Shown: in pieces, positions 8,034-17,045 of the stretch | How the letters are laid out: each line of letters begins with the position of its first letter | Numbering within the stretch: the first letter of the stretch is position 1 | NCBI GenBank assembly: GCA_020636215.1 | Contig: JACJYG010000006.1 | Coordinates: forward strand, 868,001 to 932,000 | DNA: 64,000 nt | Direction: 5' to 3' | DNA from: Lewinellaceae bacterium | GTDB taxonomy: Bacteria > Bacteroidota > Bacteroidia > Chitinophagales > Saprospiraceae | The notes under the pieces: model-generated | What the model was told of the DNA's origin: nothing | Database searches by the model: none | Seen by the model: the letters and a program-made list of their open reading frames with translations, nothing else | Translations under genes and position numbers: made by a program

Positions 8034-10244
8034 ATGAAACTCAGCCGCCATATGAAAGTACGACAGCTTTTCCCTTTTACGGTTCCCTTTTTCCTGGCTC
8101 TTCCCCTTTTTACTAACGCCCAACCGCAACCAGGCCGGGCAAGCAGAACGCCCAACCGGGATCAATACACCCTGCTCATCCACAAGGCAACAACCGCTAT
8201 CGATATTGACGGGCAGTTGGAGGAAATGGACTGGCGGCAGGCAGAGGTAGCCGACGATTTCTGGCGGGTGCTGCCCATCGATACCGGCTATGCCGAGAGC
8301 CCTACCGAAGTGCGGGCCACCTATGATGATCGCAATCTGTATTTCGCCGTTACCTGCTTCGAACGGGACGCCCGGCCTCACATCACAGAGTCGCTCCGCC
8401 GGGATTTTACTTTTGGGGCTAACGACAACTTCCTGCTCTTCATCGATACCTATAATGACCAGACCAACGGTTTTTCCTTCGGCGTTTCCGCCGCCGGTGC
8501 GCAGTGGGACGGCACCCAGGCCGATGGCGGAGTGGTGGCGCTCCAATGGGATTGCAAGTGGGAATCCGCGGTGAAACACTATGAAAATTACTGGAACATT
8601 GAAATGGCTATTCCCTTTCGCAACCTGCAGTTCAAAGCCGGCATGGAAGAATGGGGCGTCAATTTCAGCCGTATGGATGTGAAGAACAACGAGAAGTCGA
8701 GCTGGGCGCCCGTGCCCCGGCAGTTCGCCACCGCAACCCTGGCTTTTGCCGGCGCCCTGAAGTGGGATATGCCGCCACCCAAGCCGAAGACGGACCTCTC
8801 GCTCATCCCTTATGTCGCGGCCCGAACTTCCAAGGATTACGAGAAAGAAGTTTCCCAAGCTCCAAGCCTCGACGCCGGTATTGACGCTAAGCTTTCCCTG
8901 ACGCCCTCTATCAACCTGGACCTGACCGTCAACCCGGATTTTTCACAGGTAGATGTAGACCAACAGGTCACCAATCTTGACCGTTTTGAGCTTTTTTTCC
9001 CGGAGCGGCGCCGCTTTTTCCTGGAGAACCAGGACCTCTTCGCCGGCTTCGGCAAAGATGGCTTGCGGCCCTTTTTCTCCCGCCGCATTGGCCTCACCAA
9101 CCCAGTTCAGGCAGGCCTGCGGCTGAGTGGGAAACTGGACGAAAAATGGCGCATCGGCCTGCTGAATATGCAGACTGGTACGGAGGAAGGTTTTCCCGCT
9201 GCCAATTTCACCGTGGCCTCCCTGCAAAGGCGTGTTTTTGCCCGATCCAATGTGGGCGCCTTTATTGTGAACAAACAACTCACCGCCGGTACAAAAGATA
9301 TTCCGGACGGAAGTAACGCCTTCAACCGGGTATTCGGCCTGGACTACAACCTGGCCAGCGCCAATAACCGCTGGATCGGCAAATTCTTCCTCCACCACGC
9401 CCTGTCGCCCGGTGTAAAGAACGAAAATACCGCCCTTTCCGGCAACCTGGTTTATCAAACCGAGCAGTGGAAAGCAGAGGGGAGTTATGATCTGGTAGGC
9501 GCCAATTACCTGGCGGAAACCGGGTTTGTGCGCCGGCGGGGCCTGCATCATACAATCCTGGGATTAGGCTATAAATTTTATCCTAGATCGGAGAAAATCG
9601 CCAACCACGGCCCTTCGCTGCGCTCGGAATATTTTTTCGATCCGGATTTCCGGCGCACAGATGAGGAGTGGCGGGCAGCCTACGGACTGGTCTTTCTCAA
9701 CCGCAGCGAGATGGAACTCAGCGCCACCCGCTCCTACATCCGCCTGCTCGACCCCTTCGACCCGACCAATGCGGGAGGGGATTCTTTGGCCGCGGGGACT
9801 GATTACACCTGGAACCGAGTAGAATACAAGTACCTGTCGGATGCGCGGAAGTTGTTCAACTACAATTTCAAGATCGGCTACGGCGGCTTTTTCAACGGAG
9901 ACCTGTTCAACTTCGAAGGCACGCTGAACTATCGCTTCCAGCCCTATGGCAGCATCGCCATCAATTTTGCCTATAACAACCTGGCGTTTCCGGATTCCTC
10001 CCAGGATGTCGACTTTTTTCTCATCGGCCCTAAGCTGGACCTGACCTTTACCACCAACCTTTTCCTCACCGCCTTCGTGCAGTACAACGAGCAGGCCGAC
10101 AACCTCAACACCAACATCCGCCTGCAATGGCGCTACCAGCCGGTATCGGACCTCTTCATCGTCTATTCTGACAATTATTTTCCCTCGCCCTGGAATGTGC
10201 GCAACCGGGCGCTGGTGGCGAAGGTGTCGTATTGGTTTAATTGA
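8034..10244 (+). CDS. Outer-membrane DUF5916 protein with CBM9-like domain
   Basis: 736-residue exported protein. It starts with a basic n-region and hydrophobic core ending in NAQ (signal peptide, about 1-30). Residues about 45-220 form a carbohydrate-binding family 9-like domain (IDIDGQLEEMDWRQAE, then VRATYDDRNLYFAVTCFE). The rest matches the DUF5916 barrel region: NPDFSQVDVD, FFPERRRFFLENQ and FFSRRIGL are typical family stretches. The terminal residues VAKVSYWFN are a beta-strand ending in phenylalanine-asparagine, as expected for an outer-membrane beta-barrel. The start at 8034 was chosen because a -7 promoter box overlaps the earlier TTG. Function is not established; binding or passage of a sugar-containing ligand is a reasonable guess. 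Confidence 0.85.
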   Translation: MKLSRHMKVRQLFPFTVPFFLALPLFTNAQPQPGRASRTPNRDQYTLLIHKATTAIDIDGQLEEMDWRQAEVADDFWRVLPIDTGYAESPTEVRATYDDRNLYFAVTCFERDARPHITESLRRDFTFGANDNFLLFIDTYNDQTNGFSFGVSAAGAQWDGTQADGGVVALQWDCKWESAVKHYENYWNIEMAIPFRNLQFKAGMEEWGVNFSRMDVKNNEKSSWAPVPRQFATATLAFAGALKWDMPPPKPKTDLSLIPYVAARTSKDYEKEVSQAPSLDAGIDAKLSLTPSINLDLTVNPDFSQVDVDQQVTNLDRFELFFPERRRFFLENQDLFAGFGKDGLRPFFSRRIGLTNPVQAGLRLSGKLDEKWRIGLLNMQTGTEEGFPAANFTVASLQRRVFARSNVGAFIVNKQLTAGTKDIPDGSNAFNRVFGLDYNLASANNRWIGKFFLHHALSPGVKNENTALSGNLVYQTEQWKAEGSYDLVGANYLAETGFVRRRGLHHTILGLGYKFYPRSEKIANHGPSLRSEYFFDPDFRRTDEEWRAAYGLVFLNRSEMELSATRSYIRLLDPFDPTNAGGDSLAAGTDYTWNRVEYKYLSDARKLFNYNFKIGYGGFFNGDLFNFEGTLNYRFQPYGSIAINFAYNNLAFPDSSQDVDFFLIGPKLDLTFTTNLFLTAFVQYNEQADNLNTNIRLQWRYQPVSDLFIVYSDNYFPSPWNVRNRALVAKVSYWFN

Positions 10245-10352
10245 AAAAGGTTGCCGCCAAACTTATTCTGGTTTTGTGTTGTAATATTTGGTTTTTTTGT
10301 AATTTCATGGAGCTTTTTAGCTCAAAAAAAGAATAACCTAAAACCTTTGACC

Positions 10353-11315
10353 ATGAAAAAGTTCCTGAAGATCCTCGGGATAATCCTTGGCGTAGTTATC
10401 CTGATTGTATTACTCGGCGCCGCCACCATCCAATTCGGTGGAATCCCTTCCTACGACACCAATCCTCCTGATCTTAAAGTAGAACCCGACAGTACCCGTA
10501 TTGCCGAAGGCAAGCGGCTGGCTACGCTGGTATGCAACCACTGCCACATGTCCCCTTCCGGCAAATTGGAAGGCAAGAAAATGATGGACCTGCCGCCCGA
10601 ATTCGGCGCCGCCTGGACGGCCAACATCACCCACAGCCCCAATTCCAGGTTGGCGAATTATACGGACGGCGAGCTGGCCTACTTCCTGCGCACCGGCGTC
10701 AAGCGCGACGGCAAATATGCGCCACCCTGGATGCCCAAATTCCCGCTCCTGTCGGATGAAGACCTCAACAGTGTCATCGCCTACCTGCGCTCTGATGCGC
10801 CCGAGCTCGAACCCTCCGATAAGGTGCAACCGGCGCCGCAACCTTCCTTCCTGGTCAAGCTGCTCTGCCGGGTGGCCTTCAAACCGCTGCCTTATCCCGA
10901 GAAACCTATCATTGCGCCCCCGATCACGGATAAAGTAGCCTATGGCCGGTATCTGATCGACGGCAAAGTAGACTGTTATTCCTGCCATTCCGCCGATTTC
11001 AAGACGGTGAATATCCTGGAACCGGAAAAATCAGAAGGCTATCTGGGCGGAGGCAACCTCTTGCTCAGCCCTGAGGATGGTAAGACAGTGATCTACTCCG
11101 CCAACCTGACCATGGACAAGGAGACCGGCATCGGCAACTGGACGGAAGCGGATTTTATTCATGCTGTGCGTTTCGCCCAACGCCCCGATGGGAAACCCTT
11201 ACGTCAGCCTATGGTGCCTTTTTCCGCCCTATCCGACGAGGAAGTCGCTGCCATGTGGGCTTACTTACAGACCGTGCCACCGATTCATAATGAGGTGCAA
11301 CGGAATTGGGAATAG
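10353..11315 (+). CDS. Membrane-anchored dihaem cytochrome c
   Basis: 320-residue c-type cytochrome with an N-terminal membrane helix or uncleaved signal (LGIILGVVILIVLLGAATIQ, 8-27). There are two haem c sites: CNHCH (61-65) and CYSCH (208-212). PPWMP (125-129) and a methionine in RQPMVPF are likely axial ligands. The two cytochrome c domains are about 100 residues each, as in alcohol- or sugar-dehydrogenase-associated cytochromes. It would carry electrons on the periplasmic face. The start at ATG 10353 fits the signal anchor; a longer frame from 10251 would start with a spurious segment. It follows the DUF5916 gene by 108 bases and is closed by a terminator-like hairpin. No dehydrogenase partner is next to it. 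Confidence 0.9.
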   Translation: MKKFLKILGIILGVVILIVLLGAATIQFGGIPSYDTNPPDLKVEPDSTRIAEGKRLATLVCNHCHMSPSGKLEGKKMMDLPPEFGAAWTANITHSPNSRLANYTDGELAYFLRTGVKRDGKYAPPWMPKFPLLSDEDLNSVIAYLRSDAPELEPSDKVQPAPQPSFLVKLLCRVAFKPLPYPEKPIIAPPITDKVAYGRYLIDGKVDCYSCHSADFKTVNILEPEKSEGYLGGGNLLLSPEDGKTVIYSANLTMDKETGIGNWTEADFIHAVRFAQRPDGKPLRQPMVPFSALSDEEVAAMWAYLQTVPPIHNEVQRNWE

Positions 11316-11342
11316 GGGGTTGAAATATTGAACTGTAGAGAA

Positions 11343-11414
11343 GCTAAGACGCAGAGGGAGATAAGTGACGGGGTGGCTTTCCTGCGAAAAATCTCTGCGT
11401 CTTAGCGGTTTTTT
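11343..11414 (+). terminator. Rho-independent terminator after cytochrome c
   Basis: A 14-base stem, GCTAAGACGCAGAG (11343-11356) with CTCTGCGTCTTAGC (11393-11406), is followed by GGTTTTTT. The loop is long (36 bases). Stems with this sequence are frequent in Bacteroidota intergenic regions. Confidence 0.6.
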
Positions 11415-11466
11415 ACAAACATATGAGATACAAAGAAAGGCGCAGTAATGCCCACTCCAAAGCAGG

Positions 11467-12924
11467 CTATTGAGGAAAAGCCTTCACCACCTCCAAAGCC
11501 AGGCGCGTAGGGTCCAACCGATCCCCTGCGTAATCCATTCCCCGGCGGACGATGACCAACTCACGGGAGGGAATCACAATGACATATTGTCCCCAGCTAC
11601 CCGTTGCCGTGCACGCCTCCGGGAATTCGCCCGCCAGATCATCGGCGGGAAGCCACCAATGGCCGCCGTAGCGCTGCGGTATTCCCATTTTGAGCGGAAC
11701 GGGTGTACGAACGAACTCGATCCATTCCTCTGACAGTATCCGCTCACCATTCCAAACGCCATTCTGCTGATAGAGCATGCCGAAGCGAGCCAGGTCCCTG
11801 GCATTCGAATAGATCTGGCTGCTCATCACAAAATCGCCAAACCGGTCGACTCCCAGGACGGTATTTCTCATTCCTATGCGATCGAGCAGTGCCCGGCGGG
11901 GAAATTCCAGGTAGGCCTGCTCGCTGCCCAGGGCCTTTTTCATAGCATGAACCTCGAGAAAAATATTGTGGTTATCGTAGTTCCAGAAAGTGCCGGGCTT
12001 CCTGACCAAACCTTTGCTAAGCGCCAGATTAACCGAACTGGCGCCGCCAAAATAGGCCAGCTTGCTACCGGCGCCATAATTCTGCACCGGGCCTTGCCAG
12101 GGATCCAGCCCGGAAGCCATGTTCAGCAAATGGCGGAGCGTGATCTCCCTTCGGGGGTCCGTTTCCGGTGACGCCACCTGCGGCAGCCATTCTAGTTCAA
12201 GGGGCCCATCTAATGACAGTTTTCCCTGATCCACCGTTATGCCGATCAGGGTGGCGGCGATACTTTTGGATACGGACCAGATGCGGGTCTTGGTGTTTAC
12301 CTCTATTCCCGGCGCATAGCGCTCCAGGACGATCTGCCCTTTGTATACGACGATCAGGCTGAGGGTAACCAACTTGTCAGCTTGCTGGTTGAAAGCCCAG
12401 TCGGCGGCGGCTTCCAGGGCTGACTGATCTACCCCGGGAGGGAGGGATTGATCTTCGATCAGATCTCCGTCCGGCCAGGGAATGGTGGAAGGGTCGCCAG
12501 CCAGCGGCGGCATCTGAAGGACAGGCAAGCTATCAATATCTTCAAAGGTTTGGTTCGGGGCAAGGACGATACAACCCAGCCCTTCGCGGTAAGCTGCCCG
12601 CATTACCGACGCACTACCGGGAAGGTCTACCATCACGGTTTTCCGTTCCCAGTCAACCTCATAGTCTCCACTATGAGGTTTGCCCAGGTAAGAATCCAGG
12701 ACTTTCAGTTCCTGCTCAAAGAGCTGTTCCAGGCTCCGATCGGAGGTAAAGAGCCCGTTGCACATCAGCAGCGCCTGCATGCCATGATCGACGATCTCCT
12801 GCTTGCACCACTGATAGTCGTAGGTTTCTTCCTGCTGAGCGAGGGCAGGAGGGAGGGTGGTTAACACCAGGCCCAATAATATCAGTAATCGTTTCAAAAC
12901 GGCGCGGTTTTGGATGTGAAGCAA
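11467..12924 (-). CDS. Secreted serine hydrolase (beta-lactamase/class C fold)
   Basis: 485-residue exported protein of the beta-lactamase/penicillin-binding-protein-like hydrolase family. A signal peptide is clear (KRLLILLGLVLTTLPPALAQ, 11-30). The nucleophile motif SVSK is at 217-220 and the YxN motif (Tyr316-Asp-Asn318) in NYDNHN follows about 100 residues later, as in class C-type esterases. Residues 35-160 form an extra N-terminal region of unknown function. The start is uncertain: both candidate starts are TTG (12924 and 12894), and the latter gives a standard signal peptide. Likely activity is hydrolysis of an ester, amide or D-amino-acid peptide in the periplasm; true beta-lactamase activity is unlikely from context. 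It is divergent from the histidine kinase gene. Confidence 0.85.
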   Translation of the reverse strand: MLHIQNRAVLKRLLILLGLVLTTLPPALAQQEETYDYQWCKQEIVDHGMQALLMCNGLFTSDRSLEQLFEQELKVLDSYLGKPHSGDYEVDWERKTVMVDLPGSASVMRAAYREGLGCIVLAPNQTFEDIDSLPVLQMPPLAGDPSTIPWPDGDLIEDQSLPPGVDQSALEAAADWAFNQQADKLVTLSLIVVYKGQIVLERYAPGIEVNTKTRIWSVSKSIAATLIGITVDQGKLSLDGPLELEWLPQVASPETDPRREITLRHLLNMASGLDPWQGPVQNYGAGSKLAYFGGASSVNLALSKGLVRKPGTFWNYDNHNIFLEVHAMKKALGSEQAYLEFPRRALLDRIGMRNTVLGVDRFGDFVMSSQIYSNARDLARFGMLYQQNGVWNGERILSEEWIEFVRTPVPLKMGIPQRYGGHWWLPADDLAGEFPEACTATGSWGQYVIVIPSRELVIVRRGMDYAGDRLDPTRLALEVVKAFPQ

Positions 12925-14809
12925 AATTTCAGTTTATTAAAATAAGGAATTTTGACATTGTAAGCTGCTGACTTTCATCATCTATTGGAAATTCTTTTTG
13001 TCCTAACTTATAGCACTGCTACCTGATAATGCGTATGAGGCTTCACATAGGGTTGCTGATCTGGGTGGCCGCAATATCCTTTCCGAATAGCGGGATTACG
13101 CAGCAAAAGGATTACGACATCCTCACCCTCTCCCCTGCCGATTCGGAATTCCAATCGGGCAGGTATTATTTCCACGATTACCTCTACGCCTTTATCGACT
13201 CGACGGAAAACCGGACGATCGAAGAAGTGGCGGCCGATTCTTTTCAGCAGCACTTCACCAAAGATGAGCTCTGGCGGACCATTGTGTTTGGAGGCGATAT
13301 GGACCCGAATATCCAATGCATTTGGGCGCGGCTCACCCTGGCCTCGGCCTTCGACGATGACCAGGAGTGGGAGGTCAACTTTTTTGCCGGAAAAGTAGGC
13401 CTTTTTGTTCCGCTGGGCTCCAACCGCTTTGAGCATCAGCGGTCCGGCTATCACCTGCCCCTGAACGAACGGCCATTTGGCGGCAGTTATGGCAGCCTTC
13501 CCTGCGTGCCGCTCACCCTCCTAGCCCGCGATACGCTGACGGTGTTCTTTCGCCTGGAAGAGATAACTGGAATGGGTTTGGGCCCGCGCAGCGTTTTCAC
13601 TCAGGCCATCTTCAAACCACGGGCCTACCTGAACGTGGACCGGCGCCAACGCTTTTTCGATGCCCTGGTTATTGGCATCTTGCTGGCGGTAGCCTTCTAC
13701 CATTTGATCATTTTCTTTTATCAACGCAAATATGTACCGCTGCTTTTTAGCTTCCTGGTGCTGGACATTGCCTTGATTATCATGGCTTTTCGGGGTTATC
13801 TCCAGGAGATGTTTCTGCCATCCCACCATGTTAGGAATGCGGTCATAGTCATAATTGTCCTCTGGTCTTTTTTCTACCTATTCCATTACCTGTTCTCCCG
13901 CCTTTACCTGCGGCTCCCAACATTATTGCCGACATGGGATAAGATCTGGCTGGGCTTCGTATTGATCGAAATAGCGGGCTCTGTGGTCTATATATATATG
14001 ATCCTATCCGCCGGTGGCCTTTACAATATGAATCAGGACGCCTTTTGGAAGATCATTGGGTATAGATTGCTCAGCCGGATCCCCCTTATGTTTTTATCGA
14101 TCCTTGTGCCCATACTGAGTTTGGTCAAAGGCAACAGAGCGGCATGGATCTACCTCATCGCCATGCTGGCCATGATCTTTCAGTTATTTATCAACGACCC
14201 GAATGCCTTCTGGGGGTTCGTTCCGATCCGGCTCGAGCTTGACGAATATGTGGGGCATACGGTTATGGTCCTCCTGTTTGCCATGGGTATTGCCAGCCAG
14301 TTGAAAACCCTGCAGGAAGAAAAATTTGCGGCCGAACAGGCTCAACTGTCGGAACGCGCTGAAGCCAACCGCGTGCGGGAGCTCGATGCGTTCAAGAGCC
14401 GCTTTTACACCAATATCACCCATCAGTTCCGCACCCCACTCACCATCATTCAGGGCATGGCCAGCCAGATACGGGCACAGCCTTCCACCTGGATCAACCA
14501 GGGCACGGAAATGATCCTGCGCAACAGCCGCCGGCTGCTTCAACTGGTGGGCCAGATCCTCAACCTCTCCCGGCTGGAAGCCGGACAATTGCCCACCCAC
14601 TTCGTGCAGAACGATGTGGTCCGATACATCCGATACATCATAGAATCCTTCCATTCGGCCGCCGAACACAAAAATATCCGGCTGCAGTTTGAAACGGAAC
14701 TGAAAGAGCTGGTGATGGATTACGACCCGGATAAACTGATGGATATTCTGTCCAACCTGATCTCGAATGCCATTAAGTTTACCCAGCAGGGAGGGGTGGT
14801 GAGGTTAAA

Positions 14810-15000
14810 CGTCCAACGTCGAATGCGACCGGAGGGAGTCCCGCACCAACGAAGAAGGTCGGGATCGAATGTCGAACGTCAGGAGACAGCTGGTGAACTG
14901 CTGGTTCCTCCCTCATCCGACTTCCGACTTCCGCCCGCCCACTCGTTGCACTCGCGTTCGGGTAAACCTTCTGACTTCCGACTTCCGACTTCCGACTTCC
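14810..15000. repeat. Repeat insertion inside the kinase ATPase domain
   Basis: About 190 bases of low-complexity repeat: GTCGAACGTC-type and CGACTTC-type units (CTTCCGACTTCC iterated near 14970-15000). It lies in frame between the N-box strand (VVRLNV) and the strand leading to DNGPGI. It encodes about 63 residues with no counterpart in the HATPase fold. Related GAACGTCGCACGTCGG sequence occurs between genes at 55672-55700. Confidence 0.65.
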
Positions 15001-15087
15001 TGTGCATCTCCGTAGCAGACAACGGCCCCGGCATTTCTGAAGAAGTTTTGCCGAGGGTGTTTGAGCGGTTTTATAGCCTCCCCCCAG

Positions 15088-15160
15088 CAGCCCTCCCTAG
15101 CCCCCCCGAAGGGGGGGAATGGAGCCCCTCTGTACCCTCCCGAAGGGGGGAGGAAGCCAA
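15088..15160. repeat. Left arm of a C/G-rich palindromic repeat
   Basis: CAGCCCTCCCTAGCCCCCCC, GAAGGGGGG and a second CCCTCCCGAAGGGGGG unit. It is the inverted counterpart of 17046-17087 on the other side of the insertion sequence, so the element landed inside a pre-existing hairpin repeat in the kinase gene. Confidence 0.65.
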
Positions 15161-15167
15161 GCCAACC

Positions 15168-17045
15168 GAGGCTGTCTCAAAAGTCGCCTGCCGGTGCTGA
15201 AAATCGGTCAAAAGTCCGTATTTTAAAGACATGAAAGAGCCAACTCCTCCTCATGGAAAAAAGAAGCGCCACAACCAGGTGACCTTCAAGCCCTATGTCC
15301 AGAATCAAGCCTGGCTGCTGCCCCCCACGCTTGAAGAACTTATTCCGGAGGGGCACCTGGTGCGCTTAGTCAACGATGCGATAGAAGGCATGGACCTGGA
15401 GCCTATATTGAATACCTATGAAGGTGGGGGTAGCAGCACCTACCACCCTCGGATGATGCTCAAGGCCTTGGTGTATGGCTATGTTGACAAGCGTTATTCA
15501 TCGCGCGACATAGAGAAAGCGCTACAAGAGAACCTGTGCTACATGTGGCTATGCGGGATGCAAAAGCCCGACCACAACACCTTGAACCGTTTTCGCAATT
15601 CCCGGCTCAAGCAGACAGTCAAGGCTGTATTTGCCCATGTATTGGCAATGCTGGTGGAACAAGGCTACGTCCGGTTGGAAGAATATTATGTTGATGGCAC
15701 GAAGCTAGAGTCGGTTGCCGGGCGGTACACTTATGTATGGGCAAAGAATGTCGAGCGTTACAAAGGGGCCCTGCTGGAGAAGATCGCCCAGGTCATCGAA
15801 CAAATAGAAGCGGCCAATGAACAGGCCGAGGCAGAAGCAGCTAAGGAACAAGCCAAGGCTGCCCAGCCGGCTGTTAGTGATAGTGAGGCGCTTCAAGAAA
15901 CAATTGAACGTTTAAACAAAGCGCTCAAGGAGCAACTGGGGGAAAACAAAAAGCTGAGCAAGCAATTGGAAAAGCTCCAGCAGGAGCACCTGCCCAAACT
16001 GCAATCCTACGAGGAGCAGGAAGCGATATTAGCGGGCCGCAGTTCCTATTCAAAGACGGACCCGGACGCTACCTTCATGCGCACTAAAGAGGATCATTTG
16101 GGCAAGGGCCAGTTAAAGCCATGCTACAACTTGCAACTGGGTACGGAGAACCAGTTTGTCATCAATTACACGGTGCACCAGACACCTTCCGACATGGCTG
16201 TTTTCACCGAGCATATGGACGACACGTTCCAAGTCTTGGAGTCCATCGGCGCCCCACAGCCTAAAAGGATTGGCGGCGATGCCGGCTACGGCTGTGAACA
16301 GGCTTATGAATACCTGGAAGAAAAGGGGCCTGAAGCCTACCTCAAATACCCAGGCTTTGACCGGGAACAAAACGGAAAGGCAGATGCCAACCCTTTTTAT
16401 TACACGAACTTATACTACAACGCCGAACAGGATTACTATGTCTGCCCAATGGGGCAACGCATGGCTCTTGTACAAGTGTGCGAGGAAAAAACGCAAGCAG
16501 GCTATCCGCATAAAATTCACGTTTACCAAGCTCAGCGCTGTGAGGGCTGCCCTTTGAGAGGCATGTGCCATAAAGCTAAAACGGACCGTATCATACGGGT
16601 TAATCAACGAAACGCACGATACCGCCAGCAAGCACGCCAGCGCTTGAATTCGCTCAGAGGAATCCGAATGCGCCAAAAACGAGGCATTGATACAGAACCA
16701 GTCTTCGGCCACATCAAGCAGTGCCGAGGCTTCCGGCGCTTCTTGCTCACTGGCTTGGAAGGCGTAAGCACCGAGTCGGGCCTGTTGGCTATTGCCCATA
16801 ACCTTAGAAAATGGTGGGCAACCTTGAATAAGCCTGTCCAAGATGCGCCGCTGCCGCCAGCTCAAAGCGTTCAAGCCAACCAAATGGGCCAAAAAACGAG
16901 CCAATGGCAGCTGTTTTTTGAAAAAATGGCCTTTCCCAAAGCTTTTTCGACTTTTGACCAATTTTCAATGAACTTGCTGTCACCTCTTACCATGGCTGCC
17001 CTGAGCTGGGGGAGCCCCGGCGGTAGCGACTTTTGAGACAGCCTC
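15168..17045 (+). mobile_element. IS1182-family insertion sequence, complete
   Basis: 1878 bases bounded by perfect 20-base terminal inverted repeats: GAGGCTGTCTCAAAAGTCGC (15168-15187) and its complement (17026-17045). Imperfect pairing continues inward. The single ORF (15231-17036) is intact and its stop lies inside the right repeat. No target duplication is visible. The element sits in a palindromic repeat within the histidine kinase gene. Intact ends and transposase mean it is probably still mobile and recently arrived. Confidence 0.92.
15231..17036 (+). CDS. IS1182-family transposase
   Basis: 601-residue DDE transposase. The N-terminal DUF772-type region (YHPRMMLKALVYGYVDKRYSSRDIEKAL, about 79-106, and MQKPDHNTLNRFR, about 130-142) is typical of IS1182 transposases. 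Candidate catalytic residues are the aspartate in YYVDGTKLE (about 164), the aspartate in RIGGDAGYG (about 350) and a glutamate in GIDTEPVFGHIKQ near the C-terminus. A glutamate/lysine-rich coiled coil (about 190-265) is inserted between them, as usual for this family. A cysteine cluster (CEGCPLRGMC) follows, also family-typical. Full length with no internal stop, so probably active. Confidence 0.92.
   Translation: MKEPTPPHGKKKRHNQVTFKPYVQNQAWLLPPTLEELIPEGHLVRLVNDAIEGMDLEPILNTYEGGGSSTYHPRMMLKALVYGYVDKRYSSRDIEKALQENLCYMWLCGMQKPDHNTLNRFRNSRLKQTVKAVFAHVLAMLVEQGYVRLEEYYVDGTKLESVAGRYTYVWAKNVERYKGALLEKIAQVIEQIEAANEQAEAEAAKEQAKAAQPAVSDSEALQETIERLNKALKEQLGENKKLSKQLEKLQQEHLPKLQSYEEQEAILAGRSSYSKTDPDATFMRTKEDHLGKGQLKPCYNLQLGTENQFVINYTVHQTPSDMAVFTEHMDDTFQVLESIGAPQPKRIGGDAGYGCEQAYEYLEEKGPEAYLKYPGFDREQNGKADANPFYYTNLYYNAEQDYYVCPMGQRMALVQVCEEKTQAGYPHKIHVYQAQRCEGCPLRGMCHKAKTDRIIRVNQRNARYRQQARQRLNSLRGIRMRQKRGIDTEPVFGHIKQCRGFRRFLLTGLEGVSTESGLLAIAHNLRKWWATLNKPVQDAPLPPAQSVQANQMGQKTSQWQLFFEKMAFPKAFSTFDQFSMNLLSPLTMAALSWGSPGGSDF

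Larger units (their letters stand above)
13029..15167 (+). pseudogene. Hybrid histidine kinase, 5' part, cut by IS1182 element
   Basis: This is the sensor half of a gene interrupted at 15168. Order of domains: signal peptide (1-24), an extracellular 7TMR-DISM-type domain (about 30-205), seven membrane segments (about 213-425), a linker helix, HisKA with the phosphoacceptor in THQFRTPL (His465), and HATPase with the N-box LSNLISNAIKF and the G1 box DNGPGI. Two in-frame repeat insertions interrupt the ATPase domain: residues about 595-657, and the ATP-lid region after RVFERFYS. The frame runs 33 bases into the insertion sequence and stops at 15198-15200. The 3' part (17046-18083) is in the same frame, and removing 15168-17045 restores one 1058-codon ORF. 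The truncated product keeps His465 but lacks the rest of the ATP-binding domain and should not autophosphorylate. Confidence 0.88.
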
